A stretch of DNA of 64,000 nt, taken from an uncultured Bacteroides sp. Lineage in GTDB: Bacteria > Bacteroidota > Bacteroidia > Bacteroidales > Bacteroidaceae. The stretch spans positions 1 to 64,000 of the forward strand of contig CASENS010000088.1 in assembly GCA_949289345.1 (NCBI GenBank). Reading direction: 5' to 3'. The notes beneath the pieces are model-generated. The model made no database searches, was not told the DNA's origin, and saw only the letters and a list, made by a program, of their open reading frames with translations. This document shows positions 55,401 through 63,178 of this stretch, piece after piece; the first letter of the stretch is position 1; the number at the start of each line of letters is the position of its first letter. The position numbers and the translations under genes are program-made.

Positions 55401-55676
55401 GTCGGTATCAGTGGGTCCTTACCCTACATGGACGGTACGGACATCCGTGTGCCTTTCTTCACCAACTATGATGCCAAGACCGGGCGGTGGATTGTGGAGA
55501 ACCACGGGGTAGACCCGGACATCTTGATAGACAATGATCCCATCCAAGAGCAGGCTGGCGTAGACCAGCAATTGGAGAAAGCCATTGAAGTGGTTCTCCA
55601 GCAGCTAAAGGACCGCAAGCCTTTGCCAGGTGTACCTGCACCGCGCACATTGAAGGACTTGGGCGTGAAAGAATAA
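52434..55676 (+). CDS. Tricorn-like S41 family protease
   Basis: A 1080-residue secreted protease. It has a signal peptide (LLALGGLAGANA), an N-terminal TolB/WD-type beta-propeller region with repeats such as FSPDGKSIAFTGEYDGNREVY (read in pieces) and SPDGQYIAYISD, a charged linker rich in Lys/Glu (near 560), a PDZ domain (about 755-850) and a C-terminal S41 domain with nucleophile Ser963 in KYSASDGD. Homologous to archaeal tricorn protease, it probably degrades peptides in the periplasm. The frame opens at 52374, but ATG 52434 gives the signal peptide. Confidence 0.92.
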   Translation: MKKQVLISLLALGGLAGANADEARLLRFPATNGTEVVFSYAGDLYKVPLTGGEARRLTSHIGYEIFPRFSPDGKSIAFTGEYDGNREVYLIPSEGGQPQRLTYTSTNGRDDVGDRMGPNNVVMTWTKDGRVVYRNRIGDGFQGKLWTVSSEGGMPEALPLPEGGFCCYSPDGKRLAYNRVFREFRTWKYYRGGMADDIWIYDPAQKKVENITNNVAQDIVPMWIGEEIFFISDRDKTMNIFAYNTRTKTTEKVTDYTDYDVKFPSTDGQVIVYEQAGYLHKLDPKTRRSEQIHITLNAENVYARTVQKHVADDIRSAGFSADGKRLAITARGEVFDVPVQKGVTRNITRTPGANERGASWSPDGQYIAYISDRTGETEIYLQPSGGGDPIQLTVGNDTYIRQLEWSPDSKTVLYIDRKNRIVTVDVATKVKKTVMQNPEGEFYEVAFSPDSRWIAYTKPASNQFSVIYVYNLAEGKEYPVTERWYNSSSPTFSTDGKYLVFESDRDFNPIYGRLEWNHVYTRMGGIYLAMLQADTPSPFLPQDEAVTVTKSRKDENKESKKADKPKTEEQKLVEIEPEGILARIVKLPLSAGNYYNLFSNGKCVWYYNNGATHAYDLEAQEDHTVAEGAFMLAAAGTDKVMYWKGNGFYIGTLGTGKAALDKAVDLSDMVAPIDYDQEWAQIFDEAWRAYRDGFYVENMHGVDWKAIKRKYAVLLPYVKTRLDLNYVIGEMIGELACGHAYVNPGDYPKPERISMGLLGAELNRDESGFYRIDKIIPGAPYSEKLRSPLTEPGMNIKEGDYITAIDGVSTATVDNIYQLLIGKAGVLTELSINTKASANGARKVVVKPTDNEYPLYHYNWVQNNIRRVEEATNGRVGYIYIPDMGPEGLNEFARYFYPQLDKEALIIDDRANGGGNVSPMIIERLLRKPYRMTMSRVSTLTGTIPDATQYGPKVLLINKYSASDGDLFPWSFKANNLGTVVGTRTWGGIVGISGSLPYMDGTDIRVPFFTNYDAKTGRWIVENHGVDPDILIDNDPIQEQAGVDQQLEKAIEVVLQQLKDRKPLPGVPAPRTLKDLGVKE

Positions 55677-55749
55677 GGTGGCAGTCCGAAAAGTCCGGTT
55701 GTGAATGATTGATATAGCTGTAAACTTACTCACTTGGGCGTCTTGACTA

Positions 55750-55838
55750 TCATTGGTTATCCGCCCAAGTATTATTGGATACTTTGTTATTCATCCAACG
55801 ATACTTTGCCGATTATCCTTGGATACTTTTGTAACCGC
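55750..55838 (+). repeat. Four-unit imperfect ~22-bp repeat array, copy C
   Basis: Four units (55750-55773, 55774-55793, 55794-55815, 55816-55838) match copy A unit by unit, including GCCCAAGTATTATTGG across the first junction, CCAACGATACTT in unit 3 and CTTTTGTAA in unit 4. Confidence 0.8.
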
Positions 55839-55867
55839 TTTCCCGGACTTAGGGGAAGAGCCATAAA

Positions 55868-55914
55868 AAACACTCCTGCTCACTTCCTATTTAGCGAAGT
55901 CGGCAGGAGTGTTT
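55868..55914 (-). terminator. Terminator hairpin, minus strand
   Basis: AAACACTCCTGC (55868-55879) pairs perfectly with GCAGGAGTGTTT (55903-55914), with inner ACTTC/GAAGT pairing. On the minus strand it is followed by a T run, so it best fits the M16 peptidase transcript, from which the foldback element now separates it. Confidence 0.8.
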
Positions 55915-55947
55915 CTATATAAGCCGGAAGACTGTTCCGGACTTTAA

Positions 55948-56139
55948 GAAGCTGTTTTGAATTTCTACAAAAAGTTTTTCTTGGCTTGATGTATTCATTT
56001 TCGTGTGTGCTTTGGGTGATTTTTTGGTCCTTTCCGCTTCTGTTCTTCGTCAGATAGCCCGCTATCTTCCTCATCATAGAAGCGGAAATGCCTCAAAAAC
56101 TCATCCCAAATCATCGCACGATAAATTCAAAACTGTTTC
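55948..56139. mobile_element. 192-bp foldback MITE-like element
   Basis: Terminal inverted repeats GAAGCTGTTTTGAATTT (55948-55964) and AAATTCAAAACTGTTTC (56123-56139) match at 15 of 17 positions. They are flanked by a TAA on each side (55945-55947, 56140-56142), consistent with a 3-bp target duplication. The interior is itself palindromic: CCGCTTCT...AGAAGCGG and AGATAGC/GCTATCT meet near 56063. There is no coding capacity. It abuts the stop codon of the M16 gene. Confidence 0.75.
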
Positions 56140-59069
56140 TAATATCCGAAGATGTCTTTCGTGGTCAGTTCCGTCACAGGGGCAATTTTCTTCAGCGACT
56201 CCATATCGAGGTCTTTCTTGTTGCCTAAGATACCATAATAATAAGTACGTCCCTTAACCCATTTCTGTTGGAAGTCAATCACGTCATTCAGCGTCATGTG
56301 CTGAACATCATTATACAGACGGATGCGGCTGTCTTCTGTCTCGCCCATATCTTGTGCGTCGATGTAATCCCAAAGCACAGCCGATTTTGTAATGCGGTCG
56401 GTACGCAGGCGGGCTATCATTCCTTCTTTAGCCAGTTTGAAGGCGGCTTCAGATTGTGGCATGTTGTTGATAATGTCGTTGAACGTGTTGATGGCATCAA
56501 GCATCTTGTCGCTTTGCGTGGCAATTTGCGACACAAAATAATAGCTTTCGTCCTTATATCCCGGCTTATTATAGCCAGCCCAAGCTGAGTAGGCTAATCC
56601 GCGGCTTTCGCGCATTTCCTGGAATACAATGGAGTTCATACCCCCACCAAAGTATTCGTTGTACAGCTGGCGCGAAGGTTCAAGAGCAGTCTCGTATTTC
56701 TCTCCACGGTTGGAATACTGCGACAAATAAATGTTCTTGGCATCATAAGGAGCTAAGAAAATGCGGGTTTCTTTGGTTGGTTGCATTTCTATGTTACCTT
56801 CCGTGGGGACGTCCTTCAACGTAGCGGGTGTTTTGTGCTCTTTATCCAAGACTGTCAGTAGCTCATCGCTGGTGCTGGGGCCATAGTACAAGATACGATG
56901 CTTGTAGCTGTTCAACTCATGGATGCGGTCTACCAGTTCCTGTGGGTTCATGCCTTTCAGTTCAGCTTCGCTCAGCAAGGTATTGGCGGGATTCTTCGGG
57001 CCATAATATACGTAGTTCATCAAACGTGCGAAATTCTGCATCTGGTTCGACTTGGCGTCCGCACGTTTTTTCAGTTGGTCAGCAACCAAATTGTCATAAG
57101 CTTCCTTGTTCACTTGCGCATCGGCCAACAGCTTTTCAAAGAGAGCCATGGCTTGAGGCATGTACTCGTTGAGGCCACTTAGTGTGACGTATGTGCGGCG
57201 GTTGCCCGGCGATACGTAGAAACTGCATGCCATGCGATAGAATTCGCTCTTCACCTGTTCAGGGGTCATGTCGCTGGTACCGAGATACTCCAAGTATTGG
57301 GCGGCGAGGCCAAGGGCTTTGTCTTGGTTGTTGCCCATGTCGAAAAGGTAAACCAATTCGAAAAGGTCATCGCTGTTATTCTGTTTATAAAGCACGGGCA
57401 CACCTTTGCCGGTGGTGAGTTGCGAAAGGTCTTTGTTGTAGTCTAAGAACACCGGCTCAATAGGAGTCGCAGCCGCTGCACTGGCCTGCAAGTCTTTCAG
57501 GAAAGCGCTGGCCGTGTCGCGGTTCATGGCGATAGGCGTAATCTGCGGTTTGTCTATCTTCTTCTCGTTGGGGTCTTTGCCTTGCCGTTTGTAAATGACG
57601 GCATAATTGTCGTCTTTCAAGTATTGGTTGGCAAAGGCTACGATGTCTTCCTTGGTCAGTTTGGACATGCGGTCAAGCGAAGTTACTTCATCGGCCCAAT
57701 TGCTGCCATTGACGAATGATTGTACAAACCAGTCGGCACGTCCGGCGTTGCTGCCTGTCTGGTAAAGCTGGTAGAGCTTGAAATTATTGATGTTGGCTTC
57801 CATCATCTTCTCGTCAAAGTCACCCTCGCGTAGTTTCTTTATTTCGCCCAGCAGGAGGTCTTTCACCTCGTCCAAAGTCTGTCCGGTTTTCGGGCGTGCC
57901 TGCATCAGCAGAATGCTGTAGTCAGACAACGGATAGACGAAACTGAAAGCCGACAATGTCTTTTGCTGTTGGGTCAAGTCGAGGTCAATCAATCCGGCCT
58001 GTCCGTTATACAGAATTTGCGAAATGATGTTCAGCGTTTCCAATTCCTTGCTGGCCGCTCCAGGGAAGCGCCATGCCAGCGTGATGTTTTCGGCTTCGAG
58101 GCCTAAGACTTCACGTTCGATGGGTGCCGTTATCGGCTCTTCCTTCGTTACATTCAGCTTCGGTAAATTGGGATTGGGCTGCATGTCGCCGAAATATTTG
58201 TCAATGGTTGCAATCATCTGGTCGGGGTCAAAATCACCGCTGAGACAGATGGCCATGTTGTTGGGCACATACCATTCTTTATAGTAGTTCTTAATGTTAG
58301 TGATGGACGGGTTCTTCAGATGTTCCTGTGTGCCCAGTACGGTCTGAGTGCCATAGGGATGATGGGAGAAAAGAGCGGAGAATACGTTTTCAATAACTTT
58401 GCGCGAGTCTTGCGTCAACGACATGTTCTTTTCCTCATATACAGTTTCTAGTTCAGTGTGGAAGCCACGAATGACACAGTTTTTGAAACGTTCCGCCTGA
58501 ATACGTGCCCAGTTCTCCACTTCATTGCTGGGAATGTCTTCCGTATAGCAAGTTACGTCATAACTGGTGTAAGCGTTCGTTCCGTTGGCGCCGATGGCGG
58601 CCATCAGCTTGTCATATTCGTTGGGAATGGCATACTTCGATGCTTCGTAGGAAAGGCTGTCGATAACATGGTATATAGCTTTACGTTCGGCTTCGTCCGT
58701 AGTTTTGCGATATACCTCAAATTGTTGTTCAATCTGGTCAAGCAAAGGCTTCTCGGCTTCATAATTCTGGGTGCCGAAGTGGCTTGTACCTTTAAACATC
58801 AGGTGCTCGAAGTAGTGTGCCAGTCCGGTGGTTTCGGCCGGGTCATTCTTGCCGCCCACACGCACGGCAATATATGTCTGGATGCGTGGTTCGTCCTTGT
58901 TGACGGTCATGTACACTTTCAACCCGTTATCCAGGGTATAGATACGAGCCTGTAACGGGTCATTGGGAACAGTTTCGTAGTTGTACTTCGATGTTTGTGT
59001 ACAACTACTTAGACTCAGCACTGCCAAAGTCAGCAGCGGCAAGCCAATTTTTCTGAATAATTGGTTCAT
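56139..59069 (-). CDS. M16 family zinc metallopeptidase (pitrilysin-like)
   Basis: A 976-residue lipoprotein with lipobox LSLSSC (Cys23). It is a full-length two-half pitrilysin: the N-terminal half has the inverted zinc motif HYFEH (His85, Glu88, His89) in TTGLAHYFEHLMFKGT, with a downstream ETVYEEKNM Glu ligand. The C-terminal half is the inactive partner, with GGGMNSIVFQEMRESRGLAYSA in pieces. It digests peptides in the periplasm. ATG at 59069 was chosen over 59099, which lies within the TATATTTG promoter element region. Its TAG stop is completed by the first base of the foldback element. Confidence 0.93.
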   Translation of the reverse strand: MNQLFRKIGLPLLTLAVLSLSSCTQTSKYNYETVPNDPLQARIYTLDNGLKVYMTVNKDEPRIQTYIAVRVGGKNDPAETTGLAHYFEHLMFKGTSHFGTQNYEAEKPLLDQIEQQFEVYRKTTDEAERKAIYHVIDSLSYEASKYAIPNEYDKLMAAIGANGTNAYTSYDVTCYTEDIPSNEVENWARIQAERFKNCVIRGFHTELETVYEEKNMSLTQDSRKVIENVFSALFSHHPYGTQTVLGTQEHLKNPSITNIKNYYKEWYVPNNMAICLSGDFDPDQMIATIDKYFGDMQPNPNLPKLNVTKEEPITAPIEREVLGLEAENITLAWRFPGAASKELETLNIISQILYNGQAGLIDLDLTQQQKTLSAFSFVYPLSDYSILLMQARPKTGQTLDEVKDLLLGEIKKLREGDFDEKMMEANINNFKLYQLYQTGSNAGRADWFVQSFVNGSNWADEVTSLDRMSKLTKEDIVAFANQYLKDDNYAVIYKRQGKDPNEKKIDKPQITPIAMNRDTASAFLKDLQASAAAATPIEPVFLDYNKDLSQLTTGKGVPVLYKQNNSDDLFELVYLFDMGNNQDKALGLAAQYLEYLGTSDMTPEQVKSEFYRMACSFYVSPGNRRTYVTLSGLNEYMPQAMALFEKLLADAQVNKEAYDNLVADQLKKRADAKSNQMQNFARLMNYVYYGPKNPANTLLSEAELKGMNPQELVDRIHELNSYKHRILYYGPSTSDELLTVLDKEHKTPATLKDVPTEGNIEMQPTKETRIFLAPYDAKNIYLSQYSNRGEKYETALEPSRQLYNEYFGGGMNSIVFQEMRESRGLAYSAWAGYNKPGYKDESYYFVSQIATQSDKMLDAINTFNDIINNMPQSEAAFKLAKEGMIARLRTDRITKSAVLWDYIDAQDMGETEDSRIRLYNDVQHMTLNDVIDFQQKWVKGRTYYYGILGNKKDLDMESLKKIAPVTELTTKDIFGY

Positions 59070-59096
59070 AATTAGAATAATTAGTGTTGTTGCCTG

Positions 59097-59104
59097 CAAA
59101 TATA
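59097..59104 (-). promoter_or_regulatory. -7 element of the M16 peptidase gene
   Basis: Minus-strand TATATTTG followed by GCAGGC, 27 bases before the ATG at 59069. It excludes the upstream in-frame start at 59099. Confidence 0.7.
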
Positions 59105-59201
59105 TTTATTTTTTTCATACAATAGTCATTCTCCGCGCTCCATTTTTTATCTCTTACGACAAATTTTCATCCCGAAAGCCTGATAAGTATAATCATTTTC
59201 A

Positions 59202-59209
59202 TACCTTTG
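59202..59209 (+). promoter_or_regulatory. -7 element of prfB
   Basis: TACCTTTG followed by GCAAAC, 25 bases before the prfB ATG. Confidence 0.75.
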
Positions 59210-59234
59210 CAAACTAAACATAAAAATCCCTTTT

Positions 59235-60353
59235 ATGATAACTGTTGAACAACTGAAAGATATTAAAGACCGTACCGAAGCATTGCATCGCTATTTGGAC
59301 ATCGACAGCAAGAAAGTCCAAGTAGAAGAGGAGCAGCTCCGTACGCAGGCACCCGGTTTCTGGGACGACCAAAAAGCGGCCGAGGCGCAGATGAAAAAAG
59401 TAAAAAGTCTGCAACAATGGATTGCAGGCTATAACGAAGTCAAAACGCTGGCCGATGAACTGCAATTAGCTTTCGATTTCCACAAAGACGAGCTGGTGAC
59501 TGAGGAGGAAGTAGACGAAGCTTATAAGAAAGCCTCCGAAGCCGTTGAAGCACTGGAACTGAAAAACATGCTGCGCGATGAAGCCGACCAGATGGACTGC
59601 GTGCTTAAAATAAACTCCGGGGCAGGCGGCACCGAAAGCCAAGACTGGGCCAGCATGCTGATGCGCATGTATCTGCGTTATGCGGAAACACACGGTTATA
59701 AAACTGCCATTGCCAACTTACAGGAAGGCGATGAGGCCGGCATCAAAACCTGTACCATTGAAATCAGTGGAGACTACGCCTACGGTTATCTGAAAGGTGA
59801 AAACGGTGTACACCGTCTGGTTCGTGTATCGCCCTACAACGCCCAAGGCAAGCGTATGACATCTTTTGCTTCTGTATTCGTCACTCCTTTGGTGGATGAT
59901 ACCATTGAAGTAAATATAGAGCCGGCACGCATCTCATGGGACACTTTCCGAAGCGGAGGTGCGGGTGGCCAGAACGTGAACAAAGTGGAGTCTGGCGTAC
60001 GTTTGCGCTACCAATATAAAGACCCTTACACGGGTGAAGAAGAAGAAATTCTCATTGAGAACACCGAAACGCGCGACCAGCCCAAGAACCGTGAAAATGC
60101 CCTTCGACTCCTCCGTTCCATGCTCTACGATAAGGAAATGAAGCACCGAATGGCGGAACAGGCCAAAATAGAAGCGGGTAAGAAAAAGATAGAATGGGGG
60201 TCACAAATACGCAGTTACGTTTTTGATGACCGTCGTGTGAAAGACCATCGTACCAACTACCAGACCAGTGACGTGAATGGGGTGATGGACGGTAAGATAG
60301 ACGGCTTCGTCAAAGCCTATCTCATGGAGTTTGCCGGGCAAGGCGAAGCATAA
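59235..60353 (+). CDS. prfB: Peptide chain release factor 2
   Basis: A 372-residue class I release factor reading UAA and UGA. The catalytic GGQ is at 244-246 (SGGAGGQNVNK). The stop-recognition tripeptide position reads SPY (199-201) instead of the textbook SPF. The reading frame is continuous: around codons 20-22 it encodes Tyr-Leu-Asp directly (TAT TTG GAC), where many bacteria have an in-frame UGA and a programmed +1 frameshift. It is transcribed alone. Confidence 0.96.
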   Translation: MITVEQLKDIKDRTEALHRYLDIDSKKVQVEEEQLRTQAPGFWDDQKAAEAQMKKVKSLQQWIAGYNEVKTLADELQLAFDFHKDELVTEEEVDEAYKKASEAVEALELKNMLRDEADQMDCVLKINSGAGGTESQDWASMLMRMYLRYAETHGYKTAIANLQEGDEAGIKTCTIEISGDYAYGYLKGENGVHRLVRVSPYNAQGKRMTSFASVFVTPLVDDTIEVNIEPARISWDTFRSGGAGGQNVNKVESGVRLRYQYKDPYTGEEEEILIENTETRDQPKNRENALRLLRSMLYDKEMKHRMAEQAKIEAGKKKIEWGSQIRSYVFDDRRVKDHRTNYQTSDVNGVMDGKIDGFVKAYLMEFAGQGEA

Positions 60354-60500
60354 ATTGGGACATGGAGGCACAAAGTCACAGAGATTTTATTTCATGGATT
60401 TGCAAATGTATTTTTTCACTGTGGCTTTTTGTCCCCGAATTTTAGAATTGTCAAGACATTTCTATCATCCGGAAATGCGAATTCCTTAGAATGTAATGCG

Positions 60501-61490
60501 TTATAGTAACTGAGAAAGTTTCTTTAACGTTTGGTCGATGTTTTCAGCCAAAGCTATTTGTTGGCCTTTTAAGCAAATGGCATATCCAGATTTGGTGATG
60601 TATATGCTTATATCCGAAATTATCTCCGAATTTGCTTCAATGCCGTTACGGCGTAACGCCTTGCACATCATGGCATACCGCTGTCCTTCCCCCTCAAGGT
60701 GGATATGGGTTGCGCAGGCAAACTCGATGTGAAATAATCCTGTATTCTGATCAAAACCAACCCCTTTGCGAGTAAAAAAACGGGCAAGGCTACCTTCCAG
60801 TGTCAAATCTTCAGGTGTACCAATAGTCACATCCTCCAATGGCTTCATCAGCCAAAGCTTGTCCGCTACCTGTAAAGCCAATTCCAAGTCATGTGTAGAC
60901 AGGAAGATTGCCTTACCTGTCTGACGACTAATCCGGTGAAGCAATTGCATCATCTCGACCTTACTTGGAAAATCAAGAAAAGCGGTGGGCTCGTCCAAAA
61001 GGATAATGGGTGTTTCCTGTGCCAGAGCTTTGGCAATCATCACTTTCTGACGCTCACCGTCACTCAGTGTATGCATCATGCGGCGAGTCAGCGGTTCAAT
61101 ACCTGTCAATGCGATGGCACGACGGGCAGCGGCATGGTCTTCTTTACCTAAGGTACCCCAAAAGTCGGTGTATGGGCTACGTCCCATGTCGACCAAGTCT
61201 GCTACAGATAAGTTGCGCACGTCACACCGCTCAGTCAGCACAACGCTAACCGTGTGTGACAGCTGCTTGCCGGTATATTCCTCCAGTTCTTTTCCTTGGA
61301 TATAGATTGAACCTCCCAATTTGGGTTGGAAAGCAGAGAGTGTGCGGAGCAAAGTCGATTTGCCCACTCCATTTGTTCCTAACAAGCAAGTCAATTCCCC
61401 GCCTCGGATGTTGGCATTGATATGTGTCGCTACGACATGGATCCTACCTTTATCTCGGTAACCAATGGACAAATTTTCTATTCGGATCAT
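60501..61490 (-). CDS. ABC transporter ATP-binding protein, FecE/BtuD-like
   Basis: A 329-residue ATPase with Walker A GTNGVGKST (38-46), signature LSDGERQKV (142-150), Walker B IILLDEP (162-168) and the switch His in STHDLE. It resembles the iron-siderophore/cobalamin uptake ATPases. An extra C-terminal domain of about 80 residues follows residue 245, of unknown role. No permease or binding protein is next to it; it follows the GH3-like gene by 31 bases. It must pair with a permease encoded elsewhere or beyond this window. Confidence 0.88.
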   Translation of the reverse strand: MIRIENLSIGYRDKGRIHVVATHINANIRGGELTCLLGTNGVGKSTLLRTLSAFQPKLGGSIYIQGKELEEYTGKQLSHTVSVVLTERCDVRNLSVADLVDMGRSPYTDFWGTLGKEDHAAARRAIALTGIEPLTRRMMHTLSDGERQKVMIAKALAQETPIILLDEPTAFLDFPSKVEMMQLLHRISRQTGKAIFLSTHDLELALQVADKLWLMKPLEDVTIGTPEDLTLEGSLARFFTRKGVGFDQNTGLFHIEFACATHIHLEGEGQRYAMMCKALRRNGIEANSEIISDISIYITKSGYAICLKGQQIALAENIDQTLKKLSQLL

Positions 61491-61521
61491 ACGGGCCGTT
61501 TTCTTCCCTTGTACATAACTG

Positions 61522-63030
61522 TCAGTTCAACTTCAACATTTCCTCTATATATTCCCTTGTGTTGCTCAAGCGGGGAATTTTATGCTGCCCACCCAGCTTG
61601 CCTTTCTGATCCAGCCAATCGTGAAAGAGTCCTTGACGGGCTACAATAATCTCCAAAGGCTGCAAGGCAAGGTCATTTTGGCGTTTGGCCTCATAGTCCG
61701 AATTTACTTCTTTCAATGTGTCATCCAGAATACGGGCAAACTTAGCCAAATCGTCCGGCATCTGGGCAAACTCTATTAACCATTGATGGCGGCATTTGGC
61801 GTGCTCGTCCATGAAAACAGGTGCGGCAGAATAGTCCGTTATCCGAGCTCCCGTGGCTGCACAGGCCTTGGCCAAACCTTTTTCTGCATTGTCAACTATT
61901 AACTCTTCGCCGAAAGCATTGATGAAATGCTTTGTCCGGCCTGTAATGATGAACTTGTATGGTCGGTTGTTGGTGAACTTCACCGTATCACCTATCATAT
62001 ATCGCCAAAGTCCTGCCGAGGTAGAAATGACCATGGCGTAGTTCTTGCCTATCTCTATTTCTTCCAGCGAGTACACGCGTGGATTATCCTTGCCTACGTC
62101 TTCCAATGGGATGAACTCGTAGAATACACCGTAGTCTATCATCAGAAGCAACGACGGGTCATTCGGGTCGTTTTGTGTGCCAAAGTAGCCTTCCGAAGCA
62201 TTGTAGGTTTCCACGTAGTGCATTTTGGGCGAGCGAATAACCTCTTTATATTGTTCACGATAGGGAGTGAAGGCCACTCCTCCGTGGAAGAAGACTTCCA
62301 GATTGGGCCACACCTCTTCCAGTGTTTGTTTGCCGGTTTTCTCCAGGATGTGTTTGATGAGCACCAGCATCCATGAAGGCACTCCGGAAAGGTTGGTTAC
62401 ATTAGCGTGAATGGTTTCGCGAGTTATTGCCTCCATCTTTGGTTCGAAATGCTCCATCAAAGCCGTGGCTTTGCTGGGCACACGGATATAGTTCACCAGC
62501 GGATTGAGATTTTCCATCAGAATGGCCGACAAGTCCCCCACCAGGCTATGGTTGGTATTGAGATTGGGCGCATGGCTTCCGCCCAGTATCAATCCTTTGC
62601 CGGAGAAAAAACGGCTTTCGGGGTTCTGCCCTAAATAAATGGCTACGGCATCCTGTCCGCCCCGATAATGGGTGTCATGCAAGGACTCCTTGCTTACGGG
62701 CAGAAACTTGCTCTTGTCGTTCGTAGTACCCGATGACTTGGCGAACCAGCGTATTTCCGACGGCCACAACAACTTTTGCTCACCGGCTCTTAAACGAGCC
62801 ACATAAGGCTTAATCTCTTCGTAAGTCTGTATAGGCAAGCGGTTCTTGAAGTCTTCATAGGTACGGATGGAGGAGTAATTGTATTTCTTTCCCCACTCGG
62901 TAGAGGCCGCCATTCCAACCAGCCGCATGAGGACACGTTGTTGCAAATCCCCGGCATGGCCGGCATACTGTTCTATTTCCTTCAGACGGGAATTGAAATA
63001 AATCTTATGGAGGAATCTCGTAATATTCAT
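61522..63030 (-). CDS. GH3-like (auxin-responsive promoter family) acyl-adenylating protein
   Basis: A 502-residue member of the GH3 superfamily. WFAKSSGTTNDKSKFLPVS is the ATP-binding motif, YNASEGYFGTQNDP and FINAFGEELIVDNAE are later GH3 motifs. Plant GH3 enzymes join amino acids to hormones; bacterial substrates are unknown. The open frame reaches 63060, but the TACTTTTG promoter element lies at 63060-63067, so I place the start at ATG 63028-63030 (MNITRFLHKIYFN). Probably co-transcribed with the ABC ATPase. Confidence 0.88.
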   Translation of the reverse strand: MNITRFLHKIYFNSRLKEIEQYAGHAGDLQQRVLMRLVGMAASTEWGKKYNYSSIRTYEDFKNRLPIQTYEEIKPYVARLRAGEQKLLWPSEIRWFAKSSGTTNDKSKFLPVSKESLHDTHYRGGQDAVAIYLGQNPESRFFSGKGLILGGSHAPNLNTNHSLVGDLSAILMENLNPLVNYIRVPSKATALMEHFEPKMEAITRETIHANVTNLSGVPSWMLVLIKHILEKTGKQTLEEVWPNLEVFFHGGVAFTPYREQYKEVIRSPKMHYVETYNASEGYFGTQNDPNDPSLLLMIDYGVFYEFIPLEDVGKDNPRVYSLEEIEIGKNYAMVISTSAGLWRYMIGDTVKFTNNRPYKFIITGRTKHFINAFGEELIVDNAEKGLAKACAATGARITDYSAAPVFMDEHAKCRHQWLIEFAQMPDDLAKFARILDDTLKEVNSDYEAKRQNDLALQPLEIIVARQGLFHDWLDQKGKLGGQHKIPRLSNTREYIEEMLKLN

Positions 63031-63059
63031 CTTTCTATAGATAGATTTGATTTCATGCA

Positions 63060-63067
63060 CAAAAGTA
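63060..63067 (-). promoter_or_regulatory. -7 element of the GH3-like gene
   Basis: Minus-strand TACTTTTG followed by TGCATG. Transcription would begin about 7 bases downstream, past the upstream candidate ATG, which decides the start. Confidence 0.7.
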
Positions 63068-63110
63068 CGCTTATTTCTTGTTTCCCTCTATTTTTTTCCC
63101 TATTTTTTTC

Positions 63111-63118
63111 TATCTTTA
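63111..63118 (+). promoter_or_regulatory. Possible -7 element of the phosphofructokinase gene
   Basis: TATCTTTA followed by CGCC differs from TAnnTTTG only in the last base. The ATG follows 60 bases later. Confidence 0.45.
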
Positions 63119-63178
63119 CGCCTTGATTTGTGGTCATATTGCCACATGAACAGATTATCATCATAGAATATTGGGCAT

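Larger units (their letters stand above)
55677..56138. other. Convergent spacer with repeat array, hairpin and foldback element
   Basis: No gene in 460 bases. It contains repeat copy C (55750-55838), a minus-strand terminator (55868-55914) and most of a 192-bp foldback element (55948-56139). Confidence 0.8.
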
